Assembly: GCA_004009845.1 (NCBI GenBank)
Contig: RMBW01000142.1
Span: 1 to 63,813 of the forward strand
Source: Davidsoniella eucalypti
Lineage: Eukaryota; Ascomycota; Sordariomycetes; Microascales; Ceratocystidaceae
Length of the DNA: 63,813 nt
Direction: 5' to 3'
In this document: one piece after another, positions 49,006 to 61,027 of the stretch
Numbering within the stretch: position 1 is the stretch's first letter
How the letters are laid out: every line of letters begins with the position of its first letter
Position numbers and translations under genes: made by a program
The notes under the pieces: model-generated
The model's input: the letters and a program-made list of their open reading frames with translations, nothing else
What the model was told of the DNA's origin: nothing
The model's database searches: none

Positions 49006-49484
49006 TGTAGGTAAATAATGATATTGACCAAAGTGAAACCCGGTACTTTACTTGTAGTTTTTACCACTCTACAGTCATAGACAAAAATATCAAGCAATAG
49101 TTACTGAGTTATGTTAAAAGATCAAAAATCATACCTCTCTTTTCTATGCAATAAACAAGCAGGCAACATTTATCACTCAGTGATTTTACTTGGGTTTAAA
49201 GACTGTTTGGTAATGTATAAGGAGGATGGACCTTTTTATAGAAAATATGAAAAAGTCCTATAATGAATCAGTTCAAAGTCCGATTAGCAAGATGTCTTCA
49301 GGAACTCACCCAGAGCAAACAGCAGACACCGTTGCCAATTCGAAGTCTGAATGACAAAGCGATTCGATTTCCTAACGACTAATAACCAGCAACCAACAAC
49401 TTTGAGTGTTGTAGGTGCCGCAACAGGTAATGATGCTTAGATACCTACAATGAGAACCTCTTGTCTCCTTCCAACTGCAAACTA

Positions 49485-49904
49485 ATGAATAGTTTTTTTC
49501 CGTTTTTGATCTTTTCTTTTTTGGCGGCTTCAACATTCCATTTTCCATTTGCCTTTGAGTTTCCTTTGTGTTGCCTTTCCTTAGTTGTGACGAAGTTTTA
49601 TCTGCGTCCAACCGCAAAGCGGGGCGCAGCCATTCTTGTATTATTTTTCAGCTATGATATTGGTGTTGTTTATTTTGGTTTAACTATCCTTGAAAAGTTG
49701 AATAGGAAGGCCGTGAAGATTAAAGTGACTGTTAGGGTTACATTAGTGAATGTGGCTTGTGACGTCAAAGACTTGGTGATACATATTTGTAGGGAAAAGA
49801 AAAACAGTAGGTCAACGATGCTCTACAAAGCCATTGGAATGCTTGTCTGGGACGAAAAGGATGATGGATGGCCACGGCGGTATCATTCGTTCTCCGAGAT
49901 TTGA
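49485..49904 (+). CDS. Orphan ORF, 139 residues
   Basis: An ATG ORF (from 49485) with a hydrophobic N-terminus (MNSFFPFLIFSFLAASTFHF), a second hydrophobic patch (about 45-65) and a charged C-terminal half (KDLVIHICREKKN, GMLVWDEKDDGWPRR). It could be a small membrane or secreted protein, or a fragment beside a decayed repeat. A second frame, 49911-50144, continues protein-like text (ARMIFYHVAIKVLGIEAKDC) just after its stop; a convincing intron joining the two was not found. Not recognised. Confidence 0.25.
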   Translation: MNSFFPFLIFSFLAASTFHFPFAFEFPLCCLSLVVTKFYLRPTAKRGAAILVLFFSYDIGVVYFGLTILEKLNRKAVKIKVTVRVTLVNVACDVKDLVIHICREKKNSRSTMLYKAIGMLVWDEKDDGWPRRYHSFSEI

Positions 49905-51283
49905 GGCAACATGCAATGCGAGCACATTAAAGCTACATATATTGATGTACATACATATATATGCTACCTATGTACTATTCAGACCCTGGAGGGGGCTTCT
50001 GCTAGGATGATTTTCTACCACGTAGCCATCAAGGTTCTCGGCATAGAGGCGAAGGACTGCCTCTTATTTTTCCCCACGAACACAAGACCAGAGAGAGAGC
50101 ACAACATCATGTCTTGTGTGATAGATTATCTTAGCACGGGGTAGTGAGGAAGGCATTGGTGCGTGACCTGTACAACTCTTGTCTATTGTAAGTTGGCTGA
50201 AGATGTGAAGTCGAGTTGTGAGTGTTTGCACGTGGATATGCGATTACTGCTGATTGGCTGGTGATTCTTAATTGGGATGTAGAATAAAGTCAAGACAAAA
50301 AACATCACAGCGTAAACTAGCTATTAGTCTCTATGCCTGAGACTACAAGTCGATGATAGTGACACCCTCAATCATGGAAAACAGAGTGTCGTGTGCCCAC
50401 GATCCAGCAGGTGACTGGCAATTTAGATCCCAAGTTCAACTTTTAGAGTCCCAATCATGCAGATCGTAGACGAAGGCTCAGAGTGGGAGAAATCCAGCAA
50501 AAGTCTGGTGGCGACTTGCCTAGTATGTGATCTAAAAGGCTTCCTCTATTTTTTTTCTTTCTTCATTGAGGGCTGTGACGGTCTGTGCTTCCTGCTACTA
50601 TGACGGTTTGGAAGTTACTACGGCTAAGTGGAAAAAGTAAAAATGGAAACTGCCATCCGGAGCTGTTTGGGCGTGCCTTTTGAGCGGTTTCAAATAATAT
50701 TCGATACTCCAACTATAATAATAACCAGACTTTTGATCCAACATCAGCATCAAAATCATCGTCATCACCATATTTATATGTATTTAGAGACGCCCTCATC
50801 TTTATTTTCATCGTTCATCCACCCTCTATAGTTTTCCTACTCTTGCTAGTCCAGCCGAATCTGCCATCTCCCTTGCGACAGCCTCCCTAGTCTTTCTTAG
50901 CTTCCTTCGTTAACTTGGAACTAGATTTGGTTGTTTAGCAAAAAAGCTGCTCTTTTTTCTTGTTCTCTTACGCGACACTATATCTCAATCTCCGTTTTTT
51001 GCTAGAATCTCTTATGCCATTGATTCATAATACACGACGAACCTTTCTGCCAATCAATTTGCTTTATATCGAGGCAAGGCTACGGGACAGAGTTCTTCTC
51101 TACCGTGTAGAAATCTTCTCGTACTGCATCATCACATAGACGACGACTGAAACTTTCTTTTCCCATCTTCTGGTCTTTTGCTCAACCCTGGTCGCGGCTC
51201 TGCAGCTGCGCTAATTCTGCATTTGGCAATACAACATCTGCGTATAGAGTTGTTATCCATATACTCGCGACGTTTACGTTACC

Positions 51284-53706
51284 ATGGCCGGCTCATCTTT
51301 GTCTCGATCTTGGTTTTTACCGTACATCACAGCGATTTTGCTGGGCCAACAGGCTACAGCCCTTGCAATCGACAAGGCGTCTCTCAATGCCGATTCCCAT
51401 TCACGGCACACCATACCAAATATCATTAATGGCGAACCACCGAAGAGCGCGGAGCCGCAAACTAAGCTTCATGGTCGCTTTCTGCATATAACAGGTACGC
51501 AATCATCAAGCGCCGGCTAAATCAAGCGTATAAGCGGCTGGCCTCATGTCACATGACAACTAACATATGTGCTGTTTTAGATATGCACCCCGACTTATTT
51601 TACAAAGCACACACATCCACTAGTGAAGGCATTGCCTGCCACAGGGACGGGGGACCCGCAGGCTATTACGGCGCCGAAACTTCGGACTGCGACTCGCCTG
51701 TTCAGCTCATTGATGGAGCCTTCGATTGGATCCGGGAAAACATTAGAGACGAAATAGATTTCGTTATCTGGACTGGAGACTCGGCTCGTCATGACAGTGA
51801 TGAGACAATTCCACGAAATGCTTCACAAGTCCTAGGCACGAATAAGTTGATGGTTAAGAAAATGATCAAACTGTTTAGCGACGACGACGGTAAACTGATC
51901 GTCCCAATTATTCCTAGTCTGGGAAACAACGACATCTTGCCACACAACATCTTGCTTCCTGGGCCAAACAAGTGGTTACACACTTACACCGATGTATGGC
52001 AAGCTTTTATCCCAGAATCTCAACTTCATTCTTTTGATAATGGAGGCTGGTTCTATGTCGAGGTCATCCCTAACCGACTAGCTGTCTTCAGTATCAACAC
52101 ACTGTACTTCTTTGATCGCAATGCTGGTGTCGACGACTGCGAGAGACCTTCGGAGCCTGGCTTCAAGCAGATGGAGTGGCTCCGTGCGCAACTCACCCAG
52201 ATGCGTGCGCGAGGCGTCAAGGCTATATTGACTGGCCATGTTCCCCCAGCTCGTACCGCTAGCAAGAAGAACTGGGATGAGACCTGCTGGCAAAAATATA
52301 ACTTGTGGATGGTACAATTCCGCGATGTTGTTGTCGGCACAATTTACGGCCACATGAATATCGATCATTTCCTTCTACACGACAGCAACGACATCGATAT
52401 CATGCAGACCTTTGATAGAATGGCCAACGATGCTACCACGGAGAGTGATTGGGAGGAGGAACCTGTTCATGAAGATGCTGCGTCGATCTATGCCTCGGCT
52501 AATTACCTAGTTGATCTACGCAAGATTTGGTCACAGCTTCCCGATCCCAATGCTGCCGCAAACCTCGTCGATTCCGAAGCCGACTTCTCGGCTGCCGTAA
52601 AAAAGCCATGGAAAGGCTTAGGGAACAGGTATGCCGAACGGTATCACCTCTCTCTAGTATCTCCTAGCATTGTTCCGAACTATTTCCCTACTATCCGCGT
52701 CCTGTCTTACAACATAGAGGGGTTGAACGGCCCTCTCTGGCGCAATGTATCCGAGCTTTCTGTAGCCCAAGTACCCACCGAGACTAAGTCTGAAGACCTT
52801 GATGAGTTGGAGGATGAAATAGTCCTTGCCCTCAAGAAGAAGAACGACAAGAAGCACAAGAAGGGCAAAAAGGACAAGAAGCCTAAGGACCCCAACTTGG
52901 TAGTTCCCGAGCCCCCTACTAAAGGCTCTCCTCCTGGCCCTGGATATTCTATGCAGCCACTTTCATGGTACGGATACGTCCAATACTACGCCAACTTGAC
53001 AAAGATCAACAATAACATTGCTGAGGATGCTGCTGAAAAGGACAAGAAGAAAGACATGTCCGGCAAAGACGATTCGAAGCAACTAGAACTTCGTGATGGA
53101 AACTTTGAGGAGACATTAGACGGCAACGAGGATGATGTTTTTGATAGCTCATGGCGCGAAGGCAACCACAAGCACAAAAAGCTTCACAAAAACCCCAAGC
53201 CACTCCCCTTCAAGTTCGAAGTTGAGTACAGCACTTTTACTGATAAAGTCTACAAGCTCAAGGACCTTACCGTGAAAAGCTACGTCAAGTTTGCGTACCG
53301 TCTGGCCAAGCATCATTCTACTTCTAACAAGGGCAAGGGCAAAGGCAAGGGTAAAAAGAGCATCAAGTCCATCGAGGTAACAGACGATACGCCCGAGTTT
53401 TCCCCCACCGATTCTCCCCAAAAGATCCTAGCAAGTCTCACCGAGTCGAAAATCATCGACGAAGACGCCTCTATAGACGATGGTGACTACCAAGAGGATG
53501 ATGAGGTAAACAATAAATCTTTCAATGGAGGCAAAAAGGGCAAGGGAAAGAAAGGAAAGGGAAAGAAAGGAAAGGGAAAGAAAGGAAAGGGGAAAAAGGG
53601 TAAAGGTGGCAAGCTAAAGAAAAAGAAGAACAAGGTATGGAGACAATTCCTAGATTTCGCATTTGTGAAGACACTCAACAAAAAGAAGATCGAGAGTCTT
53701 TCTTGA
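51284..53706 (+). CDS. PPN1: Vacuolar endopolyphosphatase Ppn1
   Basis: Two exons, 51284-51494 and 51581-53706 (86-nt intron, GTACGC...TTTTAG), encode 778 residues. It cuts long inorganic polyphosphate chains inside the vacuole. An N-terminal hydrophobic segment (about 8-27) is a signal anchor. The calcineurin-like metallophosphatase domain shows DMHPD (about 71, completed across the intron), WTGDSARHD (about 145, the RHD variant seen in Ppn1), SLGNND, LTGHVPP and IYGHMNIDHF (the metal-binding GH and GHxN-type motifs). After about residue 430 the sequence becomes Lys/Asp/Glu-rich and disordered, with a GKGKK tandem repeat near 732-765 and a basic C-terminus. Family members are matured by vacuolar proteolysis. 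It converges on the Tpa1 gene 274 bp away. Confidence 0.93.
53524..53620. repeat. 15-bp minisatellite inside PPN1
   Basis: Tandem GGAAAGGGAAAGAAA units encode repeated Gly-Lys-Gly-Lys-Lys near the C-terminus of Ppn1. The unit length is a multiple of three, so copy-number change keeps the frame. Confidence 0.85.
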
Positions 53707-53980
53707 TAAATGAATATAGCCTTTGTTTGTGCTGGGTGCGGGATCAAAAAATAGGGGGTTTGTTATATATCACGACTTTTAATGACATACACATCATTGT
53801 ACCATTTCTTTTTATCTTATTGATATTCGCCGCGAGATTAAGTTTAACGTAAAGTTTCCAAGACATGTTACAATATGAGATATAATTTGGATTGTGATAG
53901 AATAAAAATATCGCTTGCTGTGCGAATATAGATAGAAACATTATGAAAACAACTTTTAGAGTAGCATCACCAAGACACAG

Positions 53981-55993
53981 TTAGTCTGAGAAACCATTCC
54001 ACTCCTCTTCATCATCTTCACCACCCTCATGATCGTCCACATCTTCCATGTCATCATCATCATCTTCCTCATCAGAACTATCCTCTCTCTCTTCAACATT
54101 GTAGGTACCAGAGATATCCCACCGATCGCCCTTGGCGCTGCGCGAGATGTACTTGACAAACTTCAAGGCGCCACCATCGCGAAGAACGATGGACATGGTG
54201 TTCCAAGCTGCAGGCTGGAAAAACAGGATATTGTCGTCCTCGGAGCTAGTCTTGTACACGGCCGCGTCTTCATCGGCATCGTCATCGCCGGCCATGTAGA
54301 CTTCGTGACCGCCAATATCCAACTCTTCCTCATCTGCATTTTCAGCTTTAGGGTTCTTCTTAGACTTGGGCTTGCTGTTCACCTCTTCCTCGTCTTCTTC
54401 TTCGTCAGCGCCCCAGCCAGGCGTCGGGGTAAGTCCAAGATTGACCTCGAGGCGAGGCTTACCCTCGTAGCCAGTAGCCAAGGTATAATCCAAGCCACGT
54501 CTGAAGCGACGGGCGATGACGTCTTGGGTTTGTAGTGTAGTGCCGGTGACTAACTGCAGCCAGCGATAGAACTGTCTGCTAGGCAGGAACACATCGAGAA
54601 GCTCGGATATGGGCGACGTGAGATCCTTGGCCTTGCCTTTGCCGCTGCGCTTGCTAGCCTTGGGCTTGGTAGCACCCGGGGTTTGGAAGAGGAAGCGGTG
54701 CTTGTGTGGTGGCCGGGCAACCTTCCATGCACTAGAGGCTTCGATCTTGTCGGATGATTCGGGGAGTGCGGCGCTTTCTTGGGCATTGACGTAGTCGCGC
54801 AGCACAGTGGCATATTTGGGTGCGAGGATGTCGCTAATGGTGATGGTGCTCTCCTCCTTGAAGTGGTCTTTCATCTGACCAATCATGTCAGGCGTCAGAT
54901 AGGTGGGCGAGATGTACTTGAGCAGGAACTCGAGATCATCCTCCTCCCAACTGTCCAACCCAGATTGATCGATGGAAGTAGGATTAGCAACGGGGGAGTC
55001 GTACTGATCAGGGTTACCCTGTAGCTGCATGAGACCGCTTCGTTTCTGGAGCTTCTCCTCTGCGCCGGGAACGAAGCCATCTTCGCCCTGCTGGGGAATA
55101 TGGAACCAACCGCTGATAGCCATGCGCACACGGCCGCCTTGCTTCTCCAATTCTGCGGCATTCTCGGCGCGGTAGACTTCTTCGACGTCGTGGAAGCTCT
55201 CACCGGGCTGTACGGCGAAGAAGGACAGCTGGTTCCATGCTGGCGGGATGACCTTTGAGACATCGGGATGTGGTGTACGAGCAATCTCGCCGTCAGCGGC
55301 ATTCTTGCTTTCTTTGACGGGAAATAGGCGCAGAGCACCGCCCCATGACGGCTGCCACGGCATATCAGGATCGGTCAAATACAAGATGTAACTGACTTTG
55401 CGGCTCCCGATGACGTCGTCGTGGCAAAGCAGAAAGCAGCCGGGGGTATAGATGTTGATAGCCATATCCGTCTTCTTTCCACTCAACGGGCCGCAGCCAG
55501 TGATGTGCGAGACATAGTTGCGGAAAGCCTCGGAGTAGAGACCATCGCGCAGCTTCAGCAACGAAGGTAGCTTGGCTAGTGCTTCCGGCTCGAGACCATC
55601 CAGGTTGGCCAGATCACCAGACTGGTGAATCTTGTAGATATCGGTCTCCTTGGGCGTGAAGGACACGCTTTCGCGGATCTCGCTACGCACGCTACGCAGC
55701 AGAGAATCGTTGACGAGTTCGTGGATCACGGCGTGCTTGTATGGAGACGAGGTGGCGTACTGCTTGGTGTAATCGTCGAGGACATCGGAGCGGAAGAGAC
55801 CGGGGCGGAAGCGCTTCTGGGCCTCGCTTTTGTCAATGGCTGCTCGGAGATAGACGAGTTAGCTGTGTTTATGCTTCATTTTCGGGTGTTAGTGCTCCTC
55901 GGCGCAAAGATGGAGCTTACCAGTCGATACTGAGCGCTTCTTAGCAGGCGTCTTAACAGCGGCCTTCTCGGCCTTCCGCTTCGTCTTGGCCAT
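53981..55993 (-). CDS. TPA1: Prolyl hydroxylase Tpa1/Ofd1
   Basis: Two exons, 55993-55921 and 55839-53981 (81-nt intron, GTAAGC...GAGCAG), encode 643 residues. It is the Fe(II)/2-oxoglutarate dioxygenase of the Tpa1/Ofd1/OGFOD1 family, which hydroxylates a proline of ribosomal protein uS12 (Rps23); fission yeast Ofd1 also controls the SREBP Sre1 in an oxygen-dependent way. The short Lys-rich N-terminus (MAKTKRKAEKAAVKTPAKKR) looks like a nuclear signal. The catalytic half shows the iron triad in LLCHDDVIGSRK (His154, Asp156) and ESFHDVEEV (His231), plus RVRMAISGW (2OG-binding Arg). A second, degenerate double-stranded beta-helix domain follows (about 300-620), broken by acidic inserts, and the protein ends in an Asp/Glu-rich tail. 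Confidence 0.93.
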
Positions 55994-56387
55994 TGTGAAT
56001 GAAATTTGGTATGATATGAACAATAAACAAATAAGTTTTTGAGCTCAAGCAAGAAGAGAAGTGCAGCTTAGAGAAATATTAGATTATTCTAGCTTTTTTT
56101 TTTTCTTCGTTACTGGGCCGATTTTGCTAGTTGATCAGCCCATTCAGCGCAAATCTGCAGGTGGAAAAAGAACATAATTTTTTTCTGGGTCCAATCCGCC
56201 CATTATCTTATCGGAATCCGAATATGGAACACAAAAGTGAAAAATACGACCATCGGCAGCGAATACTTTTAATGTTTACGGAGAAAACAATGTGGAAATA
56301 TATTATATTCTTCAGCCGTCATGTCGATACTTGATTACAAGATGGATATATTTTGATGAGCCCTCAATGCTCCTCATATTGATGCGT
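55994..56387. other. Intergenic: TPA1 promoter / RPE1 3' UTR
   Basis: Short spacer between two minus-strand genes; T-run at 56095-56105, no ORF of note. Confidence 0.5.
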
Positions 56388-57286
56388 TTAGCTCGAGATC
56401 CGCTTATCCACAGCATCCCGCAGCAACGCAATCACCTCCGCGGGATCCTTTGCGCCAAATACAGCGCTGCCGGCAACAATGACGTTGGCACCGGCATCTG
56501 CCGCCTGGTCGATAGTTCCAGGGCCAAGGCCACCGTCCACTTCGATGTTGAGCTCGGGGTACTTCTCACGCAGGGCCTGTACCTTGGGTAGCTCGGAGGC
56601 CATGAACTTCTGGCCGCCAAAGCCAGGCTCGACCGTCATAATCAAAACCATCTAGAGGTAGGTTCGTTAGTATCAATTTCCGACCAACAAACAATGGTGA
56701 ATACACGGTTCTCTGGTACTAACGTCGGGGCGTTCGTTCTCATTGGGGTTCTCTAAAATCTCCCACAGGACATCCACGGGCGTAGAGGGCTTCAGGGCAA
56801 TGCCAGCCAGTAGGCCCTGGCCGTGAATGTAAGATATCAGTTCCTTGGGCGATGTCTTTTCCTCAGTCTGGACTTCGGGTGCCTCGGCGGCAGACGAAAA
56901 AGCAGCCTCGTAGTGGAAGCAGTACAGATCGCAGCCAGCCTTCTTGAACTCCTTAACCCATTTCTTGGGCTCGGCAATCATCATGTGGCAGTCGAAAGTG
57001 CCCTTGCCATGCTTCTCGGTGGGCGGCTTCACATGCTTGCGAATCTTGGTAACAACAGGAGGTCCAAAAGTCAGGTTCGGTACAAAGTGGCCATCCCTAT
57101 TTCGTGTGTTAGTATCGGGTAGCAGGTATCGTAGGAATATATTAGCCCATCAGTAGGTGGTATATCTTACATGATGTCAACGTGAAGCCAGTCAGCACCC
57201 TGTTCGATGGTCCGGGAGCAGTCAGCTCCCAAATCGGCAAAGTCGGCCGACAGGATGGAAGGGGCGATGATTGCGCTGGGAGACAT
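56388..57286 (-). CDS. RPE1: Ribulose-phosphate 3-epimerase
   Basis: Three exons, 57286-57171, 57096-56724 and 56651-56388, encode 250 residues. It interconverts ribulose 5-phosphate and xylulose 5-phosphate in the non-oxidative pentose phosphate pathway, in the cytosol. The TIM barrel is visible: APSILSADFADLG, HVDIMDGHFVPNLTFGP (metal-binding His and Asp, completed across intron 1), DCHMMIAEPKKWV, MTVEPGFGGQKF and NIEVDGGLGPGTI (phosphate loop and catalytic Asp). Introns are 74 and 72 nt; donors GTAAGA and GTTAGT. An insert rich in Glu/Ala/Ser (about 105-120, SSAAEAPEVQTEEK) is longer than in bacterial enzymes but common in fungi. Divergent from PRP39. Confidence 0.95.
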
Positions 57287-58412
57287 TTTGATGATGATTT
57301 TGATGTGTTGGTGATATCTTATAGTTAAAAATTCAAGTCGTAGTTGATAGATCTTAAAGCTTCAACAATGCGAGATGTTTTGCTGTGGGGGAGCAATTGG
57401 TTGGTCCGCTGTAGGCCTTTGCATATATAAGCCTATGTGTCTCACGGCGGACCTTCTGAACTAAGCTCTTAAGCCTCACTATTGCCTTATACCTAAAGCT
57501 GCCTACTGTCAATAAAATCCCTGCGTCAGCTCCCCCCACCAAGTATTGAGAATTTGGGCGACAACGCCTCCACCATTATGCGATGATAAGCGGCCAGTAC
57601 ATGTAGCATTGCGCTAGCTTCAGACGGACACAAATTCCGGGATTGCTACTATGAGCTTTTGACAGTTTCAATGGTAATGTAATAGAGAGGACTAAATATA
57701 TACAGGAACGTACATTGTATGTACGTTCTGTTGGGGGTATGTATTATTCAATTTAGTTATGTAGTTGACGATATTTATTTCTCATTTTACGTCTTCATGT
57801 GGACGTTAGCTTATGTTTTATTTAATTTTTTATTTTTTATTTCATCAATCTTACGGAGTAGTGAAATGATTCTCATCAATTAGGGTCTGTAAACAAAGGT
57901 TGATCGCTTCCAAGTATCACGTGCCAGAATGACACCGAAATCTACACTGGGCGCATGAGCCTTTAATACCTGGTAAGCCTTAAATAACACATGTGAATGT
58001 TACCAAATAGGAAGATTTTTATCAAAATTTCGCGAAAAAAGTTATTAAGGGCAGGGAGCTGCGATAAAAATGGTAGCAATTTGCCAGGCCTGTCCATAAT
58101 CCAATAATCTACCTGAAAGCATCATCAACATCTTCAGCCGCACTAGGTTCCAGCCTTGCCTTCGCCAATTGACTCGACGTCTCTTGTCTACCTAAAACCA
58201 GTGTATTCTACCATTATCAACGTTTCCGTACCCCGCGAACCACAAAGCTGAACCGTTGCCACAACCTCGAAAGGCTATCATCGCGCCTGTTCACCGCATA
58301 ACAACCATCTTTGCACATTTGTCGCGACTGTCTAGGCATCAAGTTTTCATCGCGCTTCAGAACAAATCTATCTTTTCTGCCGCATAAACATTGCAGTATC
58401 TACAGCGCAATC
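57287..58412. other. Divergent promoter region, RPE1 / PRP39
   Basis: Shared upstream DNA. Contains a copy of the dispersed T-rich repeat (57815-57868), an ATGTACGT palindromic word near 57,720 and a CACGTG-like site (57918, ATCACGTGCC). No gene seen. Confidence 0.5.
57815..57868. repeat. Dispersed T-rich repeat, copy 3
   Basis: T-rich tract then CATCAATCTTACGGAGTAGT; matches copy 1 and 2 at most positions of the core. Confidence 0.45.
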
Positions 58413-61027
58413 ATGGGCGATTATTCGTATGCCTCTGTCGATGATGACAATCTCGAATTAAAGCGCCTCAAAACCGAAGTGGTTAGTCGAATACCCTCTA
58501 TCACCGCGAGTTTGTAGAGTACAACAACTAACGACACATTCTGTTTTACAGGACGCCAATCCCGATAGCTTCGAGGCCTGGGAAAAATATGCTAGAGCCG
58601 CCGAGTCCGAAGGTAGCCTCAACCGGAATTCAAGCCCCCAGGCGATTGCTTCGTTCCGGGATGCCTATGATGGCTTTCTTCTTAAATTCCCATTATTATT
58701 CGGTTATTGGAAGAAATATGCCGATCTCGAATTCAACATCGCTGGGCCTGAGTCCGCCGAGATGGTACGTCTGTGGAGGTTCCACAAGCATATACGTGCT
58801 ACCTTGCTAATTGATATGACTAGATTTACGAGCGAGGATGTGCCAGCATCACCAACTCGGTCGACCTGTGGACTGAGTATTGCTCGTTCAAAATGGAAAC
58901 CACCCACGACCCCCAACCCGTCAGAGAGTAAGTTCATGAATATTAGATGGAATCCTGCCCCCTCCCCCCTCCTCCCTCAAGTTATACCCTAAGTATACGC
59001 CAGCACAGCTTTTGTAGCATTGTATTCTCCCTCACCTTCACGAACCAGCGTGATAGTTTCCCCGATGCCTCCGTGCACAGAAGACAAAGACTACTACCAA
59101 CTTTTGCCTCGGCAAGGCCGTGATCCTGAATCACATCGTTCGAGCGCATTCACGTACTACCAACCCTTGAGAGTCGAATCATTTCGAGAATTTCACCTCT
59201 CGGTGAGATAACATTTCCTCATCCTCTTCTTATTGACTGGGTATGGATTGGCTTCTCACTGCTTTACCTCTTCGAACTAGTCTCTTCATGCTTGATCAGT
59301 ATATGGATATACCTTTATCTCGCACGACGCCGGCTATCTGGCGTTGACTTTTTTAGAGTTTTGTTATCCCTTGTCCCCCCCCCCCCCCCTTTACCCAGCG
59401 CAATGTTGACACTGACTATACGACATGTTACTACAAGACCTTATCATTCATTCTGCTGAAGATCTTGCTGAGCCATGTTTAATCTAGCTGTCGTGACTCA
59501 CTCACTCCTTGCTTCAGTATCATCTCCCCAATCCCAATCTTTACTCCCATCGAATCATAAGAATGACATACTGACTGGCTTTATAGTCTTTTCGAGCGTG
59601 CTGCTACTGCCGTTGGCCTTGATTTTCTAGCGCACCCTTTCTGGGATAAGTATCTGGAGTTCGAAGAACGTCAAGAATCCCAAGACCGTGTCCTTGCAGC
59701 CCTACTGCGGATCATCCATATTCCTATGCATCAGTATGCTAGATATTTTGAACGTTTCCGCAATCTCTGCCACACACAGCCAGTTGAAAACCTCGTCTCT
59801 GAAGAGAATTTGGCACGGTTCTGCAAGGAGGTTACCGCTGAGAACGCTGCTCTTGGCGGCCCTCCCAAGTCTGAACTGGAGATCGAGCGTGACATTCGTA
59901 ACAAGATTGATGTCATGTATTTCGAGATCTTCACTCGTACCCAGTCAGAAACTACCAAGCGGTGGGCTTTTGAGTCTGAGATCAAGCGGCCGTATTTCCA
60001 TGTCACTGAACTCGACTCACAACAACTAGCAAACTGGAACAAGTACCTTGATTGCGAAGAATCCGAAGGTAGCACTTCGCGTATCATCTTCCTTTACGAG
60101 AGATGCTTGGTGACCTGTGCTTACTACGACGAGTTCTGGTTTAGATATGTTCGCTGGATGTCGTCTCAACCTGACAAGGATGAGGATATCCGCAACATAT
60201 ATCTTAGAGCCTGCACTTTGTACGTGCCAATTAGTCGTCCAGGTATTCGCCTCCAATTTGCCTACTTCGAGGAGAGCAATGGACGTATCGATGTCGCGCG
60301 AGCTATCCATGAAGAAATCTTGGCCAAGATCCCCGAGTGTGTCGAAGCTGCCATCTCATTGGCTCAACTGGAACGCCGCCAGGGTTCACTAAACGACGCA
60401 ATCAGAATCTACAAAAACCAAATTGATTCTCCCAAGGTTGATATCTTTATCAAAGGAGCCTTCGTTGCAGAATGGGCGTTCCTCATCTGGAAGGTCAAGG
60501 GTTCCGTTTCTGAAGCCAGGGAAATATTCTCTAGCAATATGCAGTGGTATGCTGATAGCCGCGTCTTCTGGGATAAGTGGATAGAGTTCGAGCTTGACCA
60601 GCCCACATCTTCGGATGACGTAGCAAACCAGAACCAGCGTATCAAGCAAGTGTTTGATAATCTACGCATCAAGAGCCGTCTATCTAACGGCCTGAAGTGG
60701 GTATTTGTCCAAAAGTACTTGTCTTTCCTACGGTACCGCGGCGGCAAGGACGCAATGAAGCAGTTCCTAACCATTGACCGTGAATTCTTTGGGTATGTCT
60801 CTGATCCCTATATATATCTCTTGCATACAAAAGCTAACATGTTAAGCTCTAGTCCCACGTCTGTTGGCGCCGCTGCTCGTGCTCGCTCCGGCACCAAGGA
60901 AAACAGTACCACTCAGATCGAAATGGACGATGCTACTCGGAAAAAGGCCGAGGCTGTCTACTTCAATTACTACGACTTCCATGGTATTACAGACAGTTCT
61001 GCTACTGGTGTTGCATCCTTTCACTAA
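58413..61027 (+). CDS. PRP39: U1 snRNP splicing factor Prp39
   Basis: Five exons, 58413-58481, 58552-58764, 58824-58927, 59587-60792 and 60853-61027, encode 588 residues. Prp39 is a HAT-repeat protein of the U1 snRNP that supports 5' splice-site recognition. HAT motifs recur through the protein: DSFEAWEKYARAAE, PLLFGYWKKYADLE, VDLWTEYCSFKME, HPFWDKYLEFEERQ, LANWNKYLDCEE, DEFWFRYVRWMSSQ, SRVFWDKWIEFEL. The tail has an Ala/Arg/Thr linker and ends GVASFH. Joins are supported by family order (VRE / DLFERA across intron 3). Intron 3 is 659 nt, about ten times the others, and contains a run of 15 C. Intron 4 is 60 nt, free of stops and in phase, so retention would add 20 residues. Confidence 0.92.
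59375..59389. repeat. Poly(C) run in PRP39 intron 3
   Basis: Fifteen consecutive C on the plus strand inside the long third intron. Length may be unreliable in assembly. Confidence 0.9.

Larger units (their letters stand above)
46206..51283. other. Gene-poor AT-rich region
   Basis: Five kilobases, the longest gap in the window. It contains ATTT tetranucleotide repeats, a decayed direct repeat (47.74-49.0 kb), two orphan ORFs (49.5-50.1 kb) and, from about 50,800, the C/T-rich leader of PPN1. The AT-rich centre has many stop codons in all frames. It may be an old repeat damaged by mutation. Confidence 0.55.

Noticed and set aside
54029..54535. 168-codon plus-strand ORF in the Tpa1 gene
   Set aside because: Ile/Phe-rich reading of the acidic tail codons on the opposite strand.
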